This document shows, piece by piece, positions 43,901 to 51,325 of a DNA stretch of 64,000 nucleotides. Source of the DNA: Desulfosporosinus cupriresistens (GTDB lineage: Bacteria > Bacillota > Desulfitobacteriia > Desulfitobacteriales > Desulfitobacteriaceae); assembly GCF_001707885.1 (NCBI RefSeq), contig NZ_MASS01000016.1, positions 22,354 through 86,353 of the forward strand. Direction: 5' to 3'. The notes beneath the pieces were generated by a model. The model was not told the origin of the DNA. It saw nothing but the letters and a program-made list of their open reading frames with translations, and did not search any database. Made by a program: the position numbers and the translations under genes. Every line of letters starts with the position of its first letter. Position 1 is the first letter of the stretch.

Positions 43901-44614
43901 AATACCATAGCGGAGCATACCACCAGCATAGGGCTGGTTCTCATAAATAACGACCTGGTGGCCATAGCGAGCAAGAAAATAAGCACAAGAAATGCCTGCC
44001 GGACCTGCTCCAATAATAGCAACTTTTTTGCCGCTTTGTGGTTTTAATGCTGGAACATAGGTTCCCTTACTGATGTCAATGTCTCCCAGGAATCGTTTGA
44101 GTTCAGCTATAGCGACAGGACTATCGACATTTTGACGTCGACACTCAGTTTCACAAGGATGGGGGCATATTCTGCCAATACTGGCGGGTAGGGCGATAAC
44201 ATCTTTTGTGAGCTTGATGGCCTCCTCATACTGACCATTAGCGATTAAGCCTACATACCCCTGACAATCGGTATGTGCCGGGCAGGCAGTGACACAGGGA
44301 GGTCTGCAGTCTCCTCTATGGTCTGAGGCTAATAATTCAAAGGCAACTTTTCGTGCGGCTTGCGTTCTTTCAGTTTCGGTTCTGATGATCATGCCATCGA
44401 CAGCGGTTGTTGAGCACGCTCTTAATAATTTGGGTATTCCGTCTACTTCAACAACACAGACACCACAAGCACCATAAATCTTCAAGCGATTATCATAACA
44501 GAGGTTCGGAATTTCTATTCCATTAGCAAGTGCTATCGTTAAAATGGTATCTCCAGCTTGACCGGTTAATTCTCGAGAATTTATATTAACTCTTATCATA
44601 TCCACCAATGTCAC
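41000..44614 (-). CDS. Giant Fe-S flavoprotein: NuoG-like N-terminus + GltD-like FAD/NAD(P) domain + ferredoxin clusters + MGD-type domain without catalytic Cys/Sec
   Basis: A 1204-residue fusion. Residues 1-80 form a plant-type [2Fe-2S] domain (C39, C50, C53, C67). A His/Cys-rich segment follows (H99, C103, C107, C111, C117). Residues about 190-500 are GltD/NfnB-like: FAD motif VAIIGAGPAGISCAYFLARY, NAD(P) motif VIVVGGGNTAMDVARTA and a C-terminal FAD motif with GVFAGGEAATGPK. Then come KCILCGQCVRACEE and CISCGQCIDVCPTGAC (two [4Fe-4S]) and an MGD-type domain starting CNYCGVGCNI and LCVNGRFG. Where formate dehydrogenases carry catalytic Cys/Sec, this protein reads TMAEKDISG, so the Mo site looks vestigial as in NuoG. 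Downstream of NuoE and NuoF partners. Start uncertain (44614 GTG to 44599 ATG). Confidence 0.85.
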   Translation of the reverse strand: MTLVDMIRVNINSRELTGQAGDTILTIALANGIEIPNLCYDNRLKIYGACGVCVVEVDGIPKLLRACSTTAVDGMIIRTETERTQAARKVAFELLASDHRGDCRPPCVTACPAHTDCQGYVGLIANGQYEEAIKLTKDVIALPASIGRICPHPCETECRRQNVDSPVAIAELKRFLGDIDISKGTYVPALKPQSGKKVAIIGAGPAGISCAYFLARYGHQVVIYENQPYAGGMLRYGIPEYRLPKEILDAEINTLTKMGVEIKYNVKLGEDISLLYLKKMYDAVFVAIGAWESSSMGCEGQDMEGVLGGIEFLGKVTNSEPLYMGNKVIVVGGGNTAMDVARTAVRLGAEHVQVIYRRTKDEMPAEKIEILEAEEEGVEFTFLVAPVEIIGDGTRAKAVRCQKMALGEPDASGRRSPKPIPGEEVTFEADLILSAIGQQVNARSIKELDVAKRGNINVNPNTFETNMAGVFAGGEAATGPKIAIAAIAQGNNAAKVIDSYLNGQIIPVSEPSYITQTDLTAQDFVHIAKQERQHGFVVEEQKRKISFSAISETFTEESALKEAAKCLECGCHDYFECKLINYFGKYNINTKAIVGEVHKREEAQTHPFIIRNPDKCILCGQCVRACEERLGVTALGLEKRGFDSKVIPEFNLPLEESSCISCGQCIDVCPTGACMEKAAVPKQVPVEFDNVNSVCNYCGVGCNIILQSKGNLVFKSLPDRTKDEGVLCVNGRFGIGFVNDQNKIKTSLVRRKDSSLEVSLEEALTLTTKNLQLIQGQYGNDSIGILASPRFTNEEAFILKKVAAKLGTTFLGTMAEKDISGTESVLGYNASPNSYDELYSTDLIISVGNIAENNPVMGVKIKTAAQKKAKLVSISNGTTRMAECADVSLNLENNLDFIKSLVKALFDGGYVNQANVEKNAVNLTNLSDYVKDAQASEDATKLAKMYGEAKKAIFVIDDSIVSADAIKLLADIAVITGKIGKPHSGIILMRSNCNSQGFIDMGVKVPGMQIIEQINAGKIKAALIVGEDPAGTDPTLAEALKKLDFVVTLDLFETATTAISNIVIPIGSFAESAGTFTRSDRKIQTINPAIQPVNQNTVFSTLAKLGQYLDIKIETIKQATLMLSSEVPEYSGLYLPQSPDAAIYTPNSRSNPCGYQVLCTDGYNKADKKAVLCIPEGNKMFVDKQVFDTIQKKFHVYLTENGLK

Positions 44615-44622
44615 ATCCCTTC

Positions 44623-46377
44623 CTATTCTACAGCGATAGACTTAGTTTTACATACCGTTACACAGTTACCGCATTTAATACACTTTTGCTGATCAATTTC
44701 ATGAACCTTTTTCAATTCACCCGTAATAGCTTGGGCAGGACATTTCTGCGCACATAAAGTACATCCTTTGCAAGACTCTTCAATAATCGTGTAAGTTAAT
44801 AGAGGCTTACATTGTTTTGCTGGACACTTTTTGGCTTCAATATGGGCCAGATATTCGTCTTTGAAATAGCGAATCGTTGTAAGAACCGGATTAGGAGCTG
44901 TTCCGCCAAGTGCACAGAGTGATCCGTCCCTAATGCTGGAACATAGGGTCTGAAGAGTATCGAGATCCTCAAGCCCTCCCTCTCCTGTGCATATTCTATC
45001 AAGTATCTCAAGCATTCTCTTGGTGCCGATTCTACAGTAAGTGCATTTACCACATGATTCTTTAACGGTGAAGTCTAGGAAAAATCTGGCCATATCAACC
45101 ATACAGGTCTCTTCATCCATGACCACCATACCACCCGATCCCATAATAGCACCGGTTTGATTAATTGATTCATAGTCTACTGGGGTGTCTAGGAGGGCAC
45201 GTGGAATACATCCCCCAGAGGGTCCTCCCATTTGAACCGCTTTAAATTCGTTATCTTGCTTAATTCCCCCGCCTATGCCATAGATAACTTCTCTTAAAGT
45301 CATACCCATTGGCACTTCGACAAGTCCCCCGTTTTTAATTTTGCCGGCCAAGGCAAATACCTTGGTACCCTTACTGGTCTTGGTTCCATAAGCAGCAAAG
45401 GCAGCTCCGCCATTTCGGAAGATCCAGGGCACATTGGCGAAGGTTTCTACGTTGTTAATATTCGTTGGTTTACCATAATATCCTGATTGAGCCGGGAATG
45501 GCGGTTTTAGCCTTGGCATACCTCGCTCTCCTTCCAGAGAGGCGATTAAAGCTGTCTCTTCGCCACAAACAAAAGCCCCTGCCCCAGTTTTAATGACAAT
45601 GTCAAAGTCAAAACCTGAGCCAAGGATATTTTTACCCAGGTAGTTTTTATCTCTAGCCTGTTGAATCGCTATTTTGAGTCTCTCAATAGCCAGCGGATAT
45701 TCCGCACGGCAATAAATAAAGCCATAATTAGCTTCCATTGCATAACCGGCAATGATCATACCTTCAAGCACTGCATGAGGGTCTCCCTCAAGAACACTTC
45801 TATCCATAAACGCGCCTGGATCGCCCTCATCAGCGTTACAGACGACATATTTTTCCGATCCTTTGGATTTTTTGGCCGCATCCCATTTAAACCAAGTTGG
45901 GAAACCTGCTCCCCCTCTACCCCTGAGTCCCGAAATTTTAATTTCATCAATAACCGTTTCGGGAGTCATTTCGTTGACTACTTTGTTAAGTGCTTTATAA
46001 CCATCATTTTCAGTATAGTCTTCAATCTTCTCAGGATTAATTATTCCGCAGTTTTTCAGTACAATTCTAACTTGATTTTTTAACTGGGGATAAGGTTCTT
46101 GAGTTGTTGAGACAATATGCTCTTGGATTGGTTCGCCATTAACAATATGTCGTTCAATTATTTCTTCAACCATATTTGGTGTGACATTCGCATACGTGAA
46201 GACACCCTTATCATCAATAATGTCTACGATTGGTTCATAATAACACATGCCAATGCAACCAGTAACCGAAACATCAATGCTCAAGTTCTTTTCTGCAAGT
46301 ATTTGCCCGAATTTATCGGTAACCTTTTTTGCTCCGGCAGCAATCCCGCAGCTACCAAATCCTATTCTAATCTTCAT
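44623..46377 (-). CDS. NuoF/HydB-type NADH-binding flavoprotein with extra ferredoxin domain
   Basis: A 584-residue subunit. Start ATG 46377 follows GGGGG and overlaps the end of the NuoE gene. Residues 1-100 are a thioredoxin-like [2Fe-2S] domain (GSCGIAAG, VTGCIGMCYYEP). Then the NuoF core: FMN/NADH site GLRGRGGAGFPTWFKWDAA, VVCNADEGDPGAFMDRS, GAYVCGEETALI-type GAGAFVCGEETALIASLEG, an SLBB part, and the [4Fe-4S] motif SCGKCTYCRIGTKRML. The C-terminal 60 residues hold two more [4Fe-4S] clusters (CKGCTLCAQKCP, CIKCGNCVTVC). It oxidises or reduces NAD(H) and passes electrons to the large subunit, as in HydB of bifurcating hydrogenases. Confidence 0.92.
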   Translation of the reverse strand: MKIRIGFGSCGIAAGAKKVTDKFGQILAEKNLSIDVSVTGCIGMCYYEPIVDIIDDKGVFTYANVTPNMVEEIIERHIVNGEPIQEHIVSTTQEPYPQLKNQVRIVLKNCGIINPEKIEDYTENDGYKALNKVVNEMTPETVIDEIKISGLRGRGGAGFPTWFKWDAAKKSKGSEKYVVCNADEGDPGAFMDRSVLEGDPHAVLEGMIIAGYAMEANYGFIYCRAEYPLAIERLKIAIQQARDKNYLGKNILGSGFDFDIVIKTGAGAFVCGEETALIASLEGERGMPRLKPPFPAQSGYYGKPTNINNVETFANVPWIFRNGGAAFAAYGTKTSKGTKVFALAGKIKNGGLVEVPMGMTLREVIYGIGGGIKQDNEFKAVQMGGPSGGCIPRALLDTPVDYESINQTGAIMGSGGMVVMDEETCMVDMARFFLDFTVKESCGKCTYCRIGTKRMLEILDRICTGEGGLEDLDTLQTLCSSIRDGSLCALGGTAPNPVLTTIRYFKDEYLAHIEAKKCPAKQCKPLLTYTIIEESCKGCTLCAQKCPAQAITGELKKVHEIDQQKCIKCGNCVTVCKTKSIAVE

Positions 46378-46903
46378 TAACTGCAACCCCCTTTTCCGAG
46401 GCGTAAATATCTTTTACAATTTTCCTGGCACTCTTAGGAGTCAAATTGCCAAAGGCTTCACCATTGATCATAATTACGGGAGCCAGACTGCAACATCCAA
46501 GACAGGCAACTTCTTCAAGCGAGAACATCCAATCACTAGTGGAATCCCCCACCTTAATGTTTAATTCTTCACAAAGAGCTTCCGCAATTGCATCAGAACC
46601 GTTAACATGACAGGCTGTTCCTTGACAAGTAAGAATGATATATTTTCCGCGAGGTTTTAATCTGAACTGTGAATAGAACGTTGCGACGCCATATATTTTA
46701 GCTCTTTTATTGCCTGTCCTATCCGCGATCATCTTTAAAACATCGAGTGGTAGGTATCCGTAGGCCTCTTGAGCGTCCTGTAACACGCTAATGAGGTTAC
46801 CATTTTCACGCTTAAACTTGTCAATCACCTCATCCATTAGAGATGTATCAACCTTATTCGTACTAAATTCTGCTGCTAACTTTTTTTCACAATCGCAAGA
46901 CAC
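46367..46903 (-). CDS. NuoE/HydC-type [2Fe-2S] subunit
   Basis: A 178-residue thioredoxin-fold ferredoxin. The [2Fe-2S] ligands are in LTCQGTACHVNG and EEVACLGCCSLAPV. The N-terminal helical part (LISVLQDAQEAYGYLP, ATFYSQFRLKPRG) is characteristic of NuoE. Start GTG 46903 follows AGGAGTGATAATTA. First gene of a three-gene operon with the NuoF-like subunit and the large fusion. Unlike true complex I, no membrane subunits are nearby, so the complex should be soluble. Confidence 0.92.
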   Translation of the reverse strand: MSCDCEKKLAAEFSTNKVDTSLMDEVIDKFKRENGNLISVLQDAQEAYGYLPLDVLKMIADRTGNKRAKIYGVATFYSQFRLKPRGKYIILTCQGTACHVNGSDAIAEALCEELNIKVGDSTSDWMFSLEEVACLGCCSLAPVIMINGEAFGNLTPKSARKIVKDIYASEKGVAVNED

Positions 46904-47537
46904 TAATTATCACTCCTTTAATACTAGATCTATGATTCCACTGCGGAAAAAATAAATTGGTACTTTCTTCACGAACTACTGGAACAACTAAATATTGAAT
47001 ATAGAGCACCTACAAGATACGGCACGACAAAAGTGATTGTTTCCTAAAGTGTGAATATTCATTAAATTCCGAAACGCCTAAAGAAAAAAGTTTGTCCTTG
47101 CCGCTTCCCAATGTATATATTTTACATCACTTTTCTATGATTGGATATAATTTTTTTGCTTTTTTCAGTGATTTGTTTGATTATTTGAAAGAATCTCACA
47201 ACATTGCGAGAGAGATCTTCCCTCACGGCGTTAATATTCTTCCAGCTATGTAATAATTAAAAAGATGTACCATAATATACCTTTTGTTGGACATTATTTT
47301 AACTCCAACAAAAAACCTGAGTTTCAATATTAATCGATTGGTCAGTGTTTAGATCGTTTCAATTTTTCTTTGGAGCAAGATTATGTATAAAATCCCATTG
47401 TACTCGCATGCTTCAATTGAATTAGCCGCTTCCTTAAGAAAAATTTCACCATTTACTAATTTCCGTTTTGAAGCAACTAATCCTAAGATCTTTTTCAAAC
47501 TATAGCTATTTAGCTAAAGGTGAAGCCTTGGTAAGTT
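46904..47537. other. Long gap with gene debris upstream of the redox operon
   Basis: About 630 bases that must hold the promoter of the NuoE operon. Two decayed coding pieces are visible. One is on the plus strand (46928-47047), an open stretch of 39 codons ending KINWYFLHELLEQLN, IEYRAPTRYGTTKVIVS and a stop, of unknown origin. The other is the flavodoxin-like remnant at 47349-47498. A hairpin of TTTTGTTGGA (47282-47291) and TCCAACAAAA (47304-47313) is also present. Confidence 0.5.
47349..47498 (-). pseudogene. N-terminal remnant of an NADPH-dependent FMN reductase/flavodoxin-like gene
   Basis: Minus-strand codons read KKILGLVASKRKLVNGEIFL then KEAANSIEACEYNG before a stop at 47349. This resembles the conserved start of flavodoxin-fold NAD(P)H oxidoreductases (KILGIxxSPRKxGNTExLxKEAL), including the flavin phosphate loop, but the loop is altered (SKRKLVNG) and no further domain follows. 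No ribosome binding site precedes it. Likely a decayed gene. Confidence 0.45.
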
Positions 47538-47813
47538 TTAATTAAAGTGTCTAAATTTCTTTCCCGATGCAACCAGAGGATCGACTCTTCTTGTTGTTTC
47601 TTTTTGTTCTTCGTGCGAATTTTTCAAGTCAGTAATTTTTTTAAATAGGTCACTTTCAAGGATAAGTTCTATTTTGCCTAATTGCTTGCTCAGCGCTTCT
47701 TGTTTACTGTTCATCTCGTCTAACTTCTTGCTTATCAAGTTGTGGTTTTTCTCGAGCTCATTTTGAGCTTCAAGTATTTTGGCGAGTGTTTTTATAATCT
47801 GTTGTTGATCCAT
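47538..47813 (-). CDS. Small coiled-coil hypothetical protein
   Basis: Start is ATG 47813 (MDQQQIIKTLAKILEAQ), nine bases after AGGGGTG; a GTG four codons upstream overlaps that site. The 91-residue product is strongly charged, without membrane segments, and residues 5-70 show the heptad pattern of a coiled coil (LEKNHNLISKKLDEMNSKQ, ALSKQLGKIELILES). I do not recognise a family beyond short coiled-coil proteins common in this group. It is transcribed alone, divergently from the DUF1540 gene. Confidence 0.6.
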   Translation of the reverse strand: MDQQQIIKTLAKILEAQNELEKNHNLISKKLDEMNSKQEALSKQLGKIELILESDLFKKITDLKNSHEEQKETTRRVDPLVASGKKFRHFN

Positions 47814-47992
47814 GTAATCAATCACCCCTCGGTGATAGATTATATCATACAGTCATCCGCTTTTTGTAGGACAATAATCTTTAAAACAACATCCCCAAAG
47901 CACAATACATCTTACATAATCTGGGATTCATAGAACTTGATAATCTGGAGACTATATAATTTGTATTTCAAATTTAAAGGAGGAGTTTTTAC

Positions 47993-48166
47993 ATGTCAGG
48001 ACAAGCTAAAAAAATGCCTCAACCAAACGGCGGGATTAAATGTGTTGTGAACACTTGCCATTATTATGGCTCAGGCGATCATTGTCATGCAGACAAAATC
48101 GAAGTACAATCTCCTAATGCTAGTTCAACGGAAATGACAGATTGTGCTACTTTCCTTCCTGAGTAA
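47993..48166 (+). CDS. DUF1540 small cysteine-rich protein
   Basis: A 57-residue protein beginning at ATG 47993 behind a strong AAAGGAGGAG. The sequence has the DUF1540 pattern: IKCVVNTCHYYGSGDHC, then HADKIEV, and a final TDCATFLPE. The four conserved cysteines probably bind a metal. DUF1540 proteins are frequent in sporulating Firmicutes; their role is not established. A 19-bp terminator follows at 48193-48234, so it is a single-gene unit. Confidence 0.85.
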   Translation: MSGQAKKMPQPNGGIKCVVNTCHYYGSGDHCHADKIEVQSPNASSTEMTDCATFLPE

Positions 48167-48192
48167 CTTGACCGTCTGTTTAACTAAACAAT

Positions 48193-48234
48193 AACAATTT
48201 TAAGGCTTGTCGCAAGACAAGCCTTAAAATTGTT
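48193..48234 (+). terminator. Strong terminator of the DUF1540 gene
   Basis: A 19-bp perfect stem with a GCAA loop: AACAATTTTAAGGCTTGTC (48193-48211) and its complement (48216-48234). The arm's own T/A-rich base supplies the U tract, and it may act in both directions. Confidence 0.85.
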
Positions 48235-48362
48235 CCCTACATTACATATATTTGAAAAAATGCAACTAGACAATCTAAGTAGTTCATTATATTTGCCAAA
48301 AAGTTACACATTATACAATTGTTGCATATTGTGTATTATCTCAGGAAAAGGAGGAAATGCAA

Positions 48363-48479
48363 ATGGCATATGGTGGTGTAGATGGAGTTGCTTGTGGAAC
48401 AGGATATGGCTTTGGCGCGGGAATCGCTGTAGTTGTCATAATTATTCTTCTGCTTATCGCAATGGGAATAGTATTCTAA
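48363..48479 (+). CDS. Glycine-rich one-TM peptide, YjcZ/sporulation-like (first)
   Basis: A 38-residue peptide: a Gly/Tyr-rich head (MAYGGVDGVACGTGYGFGAG) and a hydrophobic tail (IAVVVIIILLLIAMGIVF). This resembles the YjcZ-type small proteins of spore-forming Firmicutes, which have a Gly-rich start and a hydrophobic end. ATG 48363 follows AAAAGGAGG. The gene lies 21 bases upstream of a second peptide of the same plan; probably membrane inserted or spore associated. Confidence 0.65.
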   Translation: MAYGGVDGVACGTGYGFGAGIAVVVIIILLLIAMGIVF

Positions 48480-48500
48480 ATTAGAAAGGTGGAAATAGCT

Positions 48501-48701
48501 ATGTATGGAATGGGTTATGGTGGAATGGGTTATGGTGGAATGGGCTATGGTGGAATGGGTGGAGCTTGCTGCCGTCCCCCAGTTGCCCCAGTTGCTCCAG
48601 TTGCTCCAGTTGCCGCCTGTGGCGGCGTCGGTGCTGGAATCGGTGTAGGTATTATTGCTATTGCAATCTTAATTCTTATCGCTTTAGGAGTAATTTTCTA
48701 G
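48501..48701 (+). CDS. Glycine-rich one-TM peptide with internal repeats (second)
   Basis: A 66-residue peptide starting at ATG 48501, eight bases after AAAGGTGG. The head is four near-identical GMGYG units (MYGMGYGGMGYGGMGYGGMG), then a CCRPP motif, an APV repeat (VAPVAPVAPVAAC) and a hydrophobic tail (GIGVGIIAIAILILIALG). The DNA repeats (GGAATGGGTTATGGT; GTTGCTCCA) are nearly perfect, so the copy number can change by slippage. Same hydrophobic-tail plan as the preceding gene; possibly a spore or membrane structural peptide. Terminator at 48716-48749. Confidence 0.65.
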   Translation: MYGMGYGGMGYGGMGYGGMGGACCRPPVAPVAPVAPVAACGGVGAGIGVGIIAIAILILIALGVIF

Positions 48702-48715
48702 AATATTATCTGGCT

Positions 48716-48749
48716 AATGGGCTGTCACCTGAAAAGATGACAGCCCATT
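48716..48749. terminator. Hairpin ending the peptide pair
   Basis: AATGGGCTGTCA (48716-48727) and TGACAGCCCATT (48738-48749), 12-bp stem, lying between the peptide genes and the convergent chrA-like gene. T run weak; it may serve both sides. Confidence 0.7.
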
Positions 48750-48780
48750 GAAATTTAAGTCTTAGATTCAGAAGGAACTC

Positions 48781-50043
48781 CTAGAAAATAAACGAGGAGA
48801 TTACTGCACCAATGACTATAATCCAAAGAGTATCAATTTTGGTTAATCGCTGTACTCCAAAAGCAGCTAAGGCGAGTCCAAAAGTGGGTAAGTCGACTAT
48901 AGAACTACCCATCAATTTAAAAAGAACTGCCCAAAGGGTTCCGAAAAATGCCGCGACAATTCCACTAATTACCATCTTGAATAGTTCAACATTACCAGCT
49001 CGCCGATAAAGATCTGAAATTATAGATACCACGATAAAAGATGGCAAATACATATTCGCCATTGCTAAGGCCGCTCCGAAGATACCAGCTACTTTATAGC
49101 CAACAAAAGCGGAAATGACTGTGACTGGACCGGGCGTTAGTAAGCTTAAGGCCAGAGCAACGCCAAATTCCTTGTCGGTGACAAAGTGAAATTGATTCAC
49201 CATAGCATCCTGAATGAACGGCAGCATAACGTAGCCACTACCGAAGGTCAATCCTCCAATTTCAAATAAAGTGTTCCCCAGTTTTTGAAAGGTGGGATTG
49301 CTAAAATTAATCGCCATATTGACGGTTAGTAAAATAGCAAGCATGATTAACATGATTGCGTACTTTTTCTTACTGAACTCAAACCTAATTACCGACACTG
49401 CTTTTGGAGAAGGCTTTTTCGCAATCCAAAACCTACGATCCATGAATGCTTTCCAACGCGAAAACTTATAAGTAAAGAAAGTAAACAATAGGCTGAACGC
49501 GCCTGCAACGAAAAGAAGAGTCGTAATATTTAGCTTCAAGAAATACACCATTATAAACCCTGTAACCGCCAAGATTGTTAGCTGTGGGGTATTCACCCCT
49601 TTTTTCCAAAGATCCATAATCGTGTTTAATACGAGACCGACAACTAAAGCCCCCACTCCTTTAAATAACGATGATACTAGGGGAACATCGTTAAAATTTA
49701 AATAGAGGTGGGCAAGAAGAACCATAGCCACAAAACATGGAATCACAAAAAAGATGCTAGCTACGAATGCGCCTGGAAAACCTCTTAGAAAATAGCCAAT
49801 ATATGTGTTTAGATTCACTGAAGGTGCCCCGGGTAAGAGTTGTGAAAGAGCTAAGCCTTTTAAGTATTCCTCATCTGTTAGCCAGTTTTTCTTGTCGACC
49901 AATGATTTTTTGGCTTCCCCTAGCGCAGCCAAGCTATAAGACACCAGCCCGATGTGAAGAAAGGTTTTAGCAATCTCCAAGAGACTCACTAACCTGGGTT
50001 GCTCTGATGAATGGTTAAGCTTACGTACCGTTCTCATTTCCAT
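48781..50043 (-). CDS. Chromate transporter (CHR) family membrane protein
   Basis: A 420-residue, two-domain ChrA-type protein with about ten hydrophobic segments. The N-terminal CHR domain has LSQLLPGAPSVNLNTYIGY and the C-terminal one LSLLTPGPVTVISAFVGYKV, the family signature PGP/PGA. CHR proteins move chromate or sulfate-like oxyanions across the membrane. The start ATG 50043 follows AGGAGG at eight bases. It is last in an operon after a PadR regulator and a WtpA-like oxyanion-binding protein, so its cargo may be molybdate, tungstate or another group-6 anion; this is inferred. Confidence 0.85.
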   Translation of the reverse strand: MEMRTVRKLNHSSEQPRLVSLLEIAKTFLHIGLVSYSLAALGEAKKSLVDKKNWLTDEEYLKGLALSQLLPGAPSVNLNTYIGYFLRGFPGAFVASIFFVIPCFVAMVLLAHLYLNFNDVPLVSSLFKGVGALVVGLVLNTIMDLWKKGVNTPQLTILAVTGFIMVYFLKLNITTLLFVAGAFSLLFTFFTYKFSRWKAFMDRRFWIAKKPSPKAVSVIRFEFSKKKYAIMLIMLAILLTVNMAINFSNPTFQKLGNTLFEIGGLTFGSGYVMLPFIQDAMVNQFHFVTDKEFGVALALSLLTPGPVTVISAFVGYKVAGIFGAALAMANMYLPSFIVVSIISDLYRRAGNVELFKMVISGIVAAFFGTLWAVLFKLMGSSIVDLPTFGLALAAFGVQRLTKIDTLWIIVIGAVISSFIF

Positions 50044-50099
50044 AAGTTAACCTCCTATGTGTTAGAAGCGTTACACTTACCACTAGGCTAATAGCCTAA

Positions 50100-50939
50100 T
50101 TAACATGGAATGAAACCACACTCTTCCAGGATTAGGTTGCCTTCCACACCAGTTAATAGGTCAATAAACGATTTGGCAAATTCTAAATAGTCCGTACTCC
50201 TAGCTATTCCAATAGCAAATTCAATAGGTTTACCATGGATAATTTCATTTTCCCCCGGAATTCCACTTTCTACAGAAACAGCAGCCTGATCATAAAAATC
50301 GGCATAAGCGGGACTAGATAGATTAATCTTCGAGGGCAGGACAATATAGGGAAGCCCTAATTGTTTAGCCTGCGAGGAATACAGAAAGGCATAATCAACC
50401 TTTCCCTTAAATAAAGCACCTGCAAGATCTAATGATTTAGGGTAAACAGAGTATGGTATACTAGCAGATTCCAACATTGTGCTCAGACCTGGCTTGTCAT
50501 AAATTATTTCAGCCAATTGCCAAACCATGAGTGTTCTATAGCCGCAGGGATCCAGATGATGGTTGGAGCGAGCAAAGCTCACTTGCGGCTTAAGTAAGAT
50601 TTCCACCCAATTCTCTTGAGTAATCTGCTGGCTGCCCTTTGATGAGCGATCATAGCCAATAACAATTTGATCAGCAGCAAAAACAAAGTAGTTTTCTACC
50701 AGATCAGGCACCAGCAATTCCGCAAATAATGCCTGGTCAGCTAAAGCAATGATGTCATATTTTTCTCCAGATAATAACTGTTTGGCAGCCTCTCTTGAAC
50801 CAACTGCATTAGTCTCAAATTTAAGACCTGAGTTTTGTTTTGAAAATTGTTCTAAGCATTTCTCTACTATTTGCTCTAACGCGCCTGCATGAATAATTCT
50901 AAAGGTTTTAGTTTTATTAGAATCTTTGATGATCTTCAC
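50100..50939 (-). CDS. WtpA/ModA-like tungstate/molybdate-binding protein without export signal
   Basis: A 279-residue periplasmic-binding-fold protein. The body resembles WtpA: RIIHAGALEQIVEKCLEQFS, ETNAVGSREAAKQLL, IIALADQALFAELL, ENYFVFAADQIVIGYDRSS, NWVEILLKPQVSFARSNHHL and DPCGYRTLMVWQLAE. Exported homologs begin with a signal peptide or lipobox; here the N-terminus is MKIIKDSNKTKTF with no hydrophobic stretch, so the protein should stay in the cytosol. Its start overlaps the PadR stop by four bases, and chrA follows. It may be a ligand sensor for the regulator rather than a transport component. Confidence 0.85.
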   Translation of the reverse strand: MKIIKDSNKTKTFRIIHAGALEQIVEKCLEQFSKQNSGLKFETNAVGSREAAKQLLSGEKYDIIALADQALFAELLVPDLVENYFVFAADQIVIGYDRSSKGSQQITQENWVEILLKPQVSFARSNHHLDPCGYRTLMVWQLAEIIYDKPGLSTMLESASIPYSVYPKSLDLAGALFKGKVDYAFLYSSQAKQLGLPYIVLPSKINLSSPAYADFYDQAAVSVESGIPGENEIIHGKPIEFAIGIARSTDYLEFAKSFIDLLTGVEGNLILEECGFIPC

Positions 50940-51325
50940 CCCCTTTTCTTTATGAACAAAGATTCTTCAAACTGGAAATAGGCTCGTAAAAAAGTTTCTA
51001 ACTTTGCTTTTTGTTGAGTTAGATATTTGGCCCATACCTTTAGAGACTCTTCCCCATGAGGTGTCAATTCGTAAAGTCGCCTACCGGGGCCTGACTCGCC
51101 GACTTCCCAATGGGATTTTATTAACCCATCTTTATCCATACGCCTTAGGTTTCGGTACACGGTTGCTGTGTCTGCTTCGCCGGTTCTAAAATCAGTTTCA
51201 TTTAGGCGTTGAATTAATTCATACCCATGAGAAGGCTTTTGCCCTAACAGGAGCAGTAGTTCAGCTTGGATAGAACGTTCTATAGGAATAGTCAACTCAA
51301 ATTTACTTAAGATTTCTTCATTCAT
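50936..51325 (-). CDS. PadR family transcription regulator
   Basis: A 129-residue protein with the PadR winged-helix: ELLLLLGQKPSHGYELIQRL, TDFRTGEADTATVYRNLRRM (recognition helix region) and DGLIKSHWE then GPGRRLYELTPHGEESLKVW, followed by a short C-terminal dimer helix. There is no ligand domain. It is first in the PadR - oxyanion-binding protein - ChrA operon, and its own promoter probably has TATAAT on the minus strand at 51366-51371. It likely represses the operon, perhaps with the adjacent binding protein as sensor. Confidence 0.88.
   Translation of the reverse strand: MNEEILSKFELTIPIERSIQAELLLLLGQKPSHGYELIQRLNETDFRTGEADTATVYRNLRRMDKDGLIKSHWEVGESGPGRRLYELTPHGEESLKVWAKYLTQQKAKLETFLRAYFQFEESLFIKKRG

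Noticed and set aside
47050..47064. TGTGAATATTCATTA as a possible Rex (NADH-sensing) operator upstream of the redox operon
   Set aside because: Only one half matches the TTGTGAA-N4-TTCACAA consensus; the other half does not. Too weak to list.
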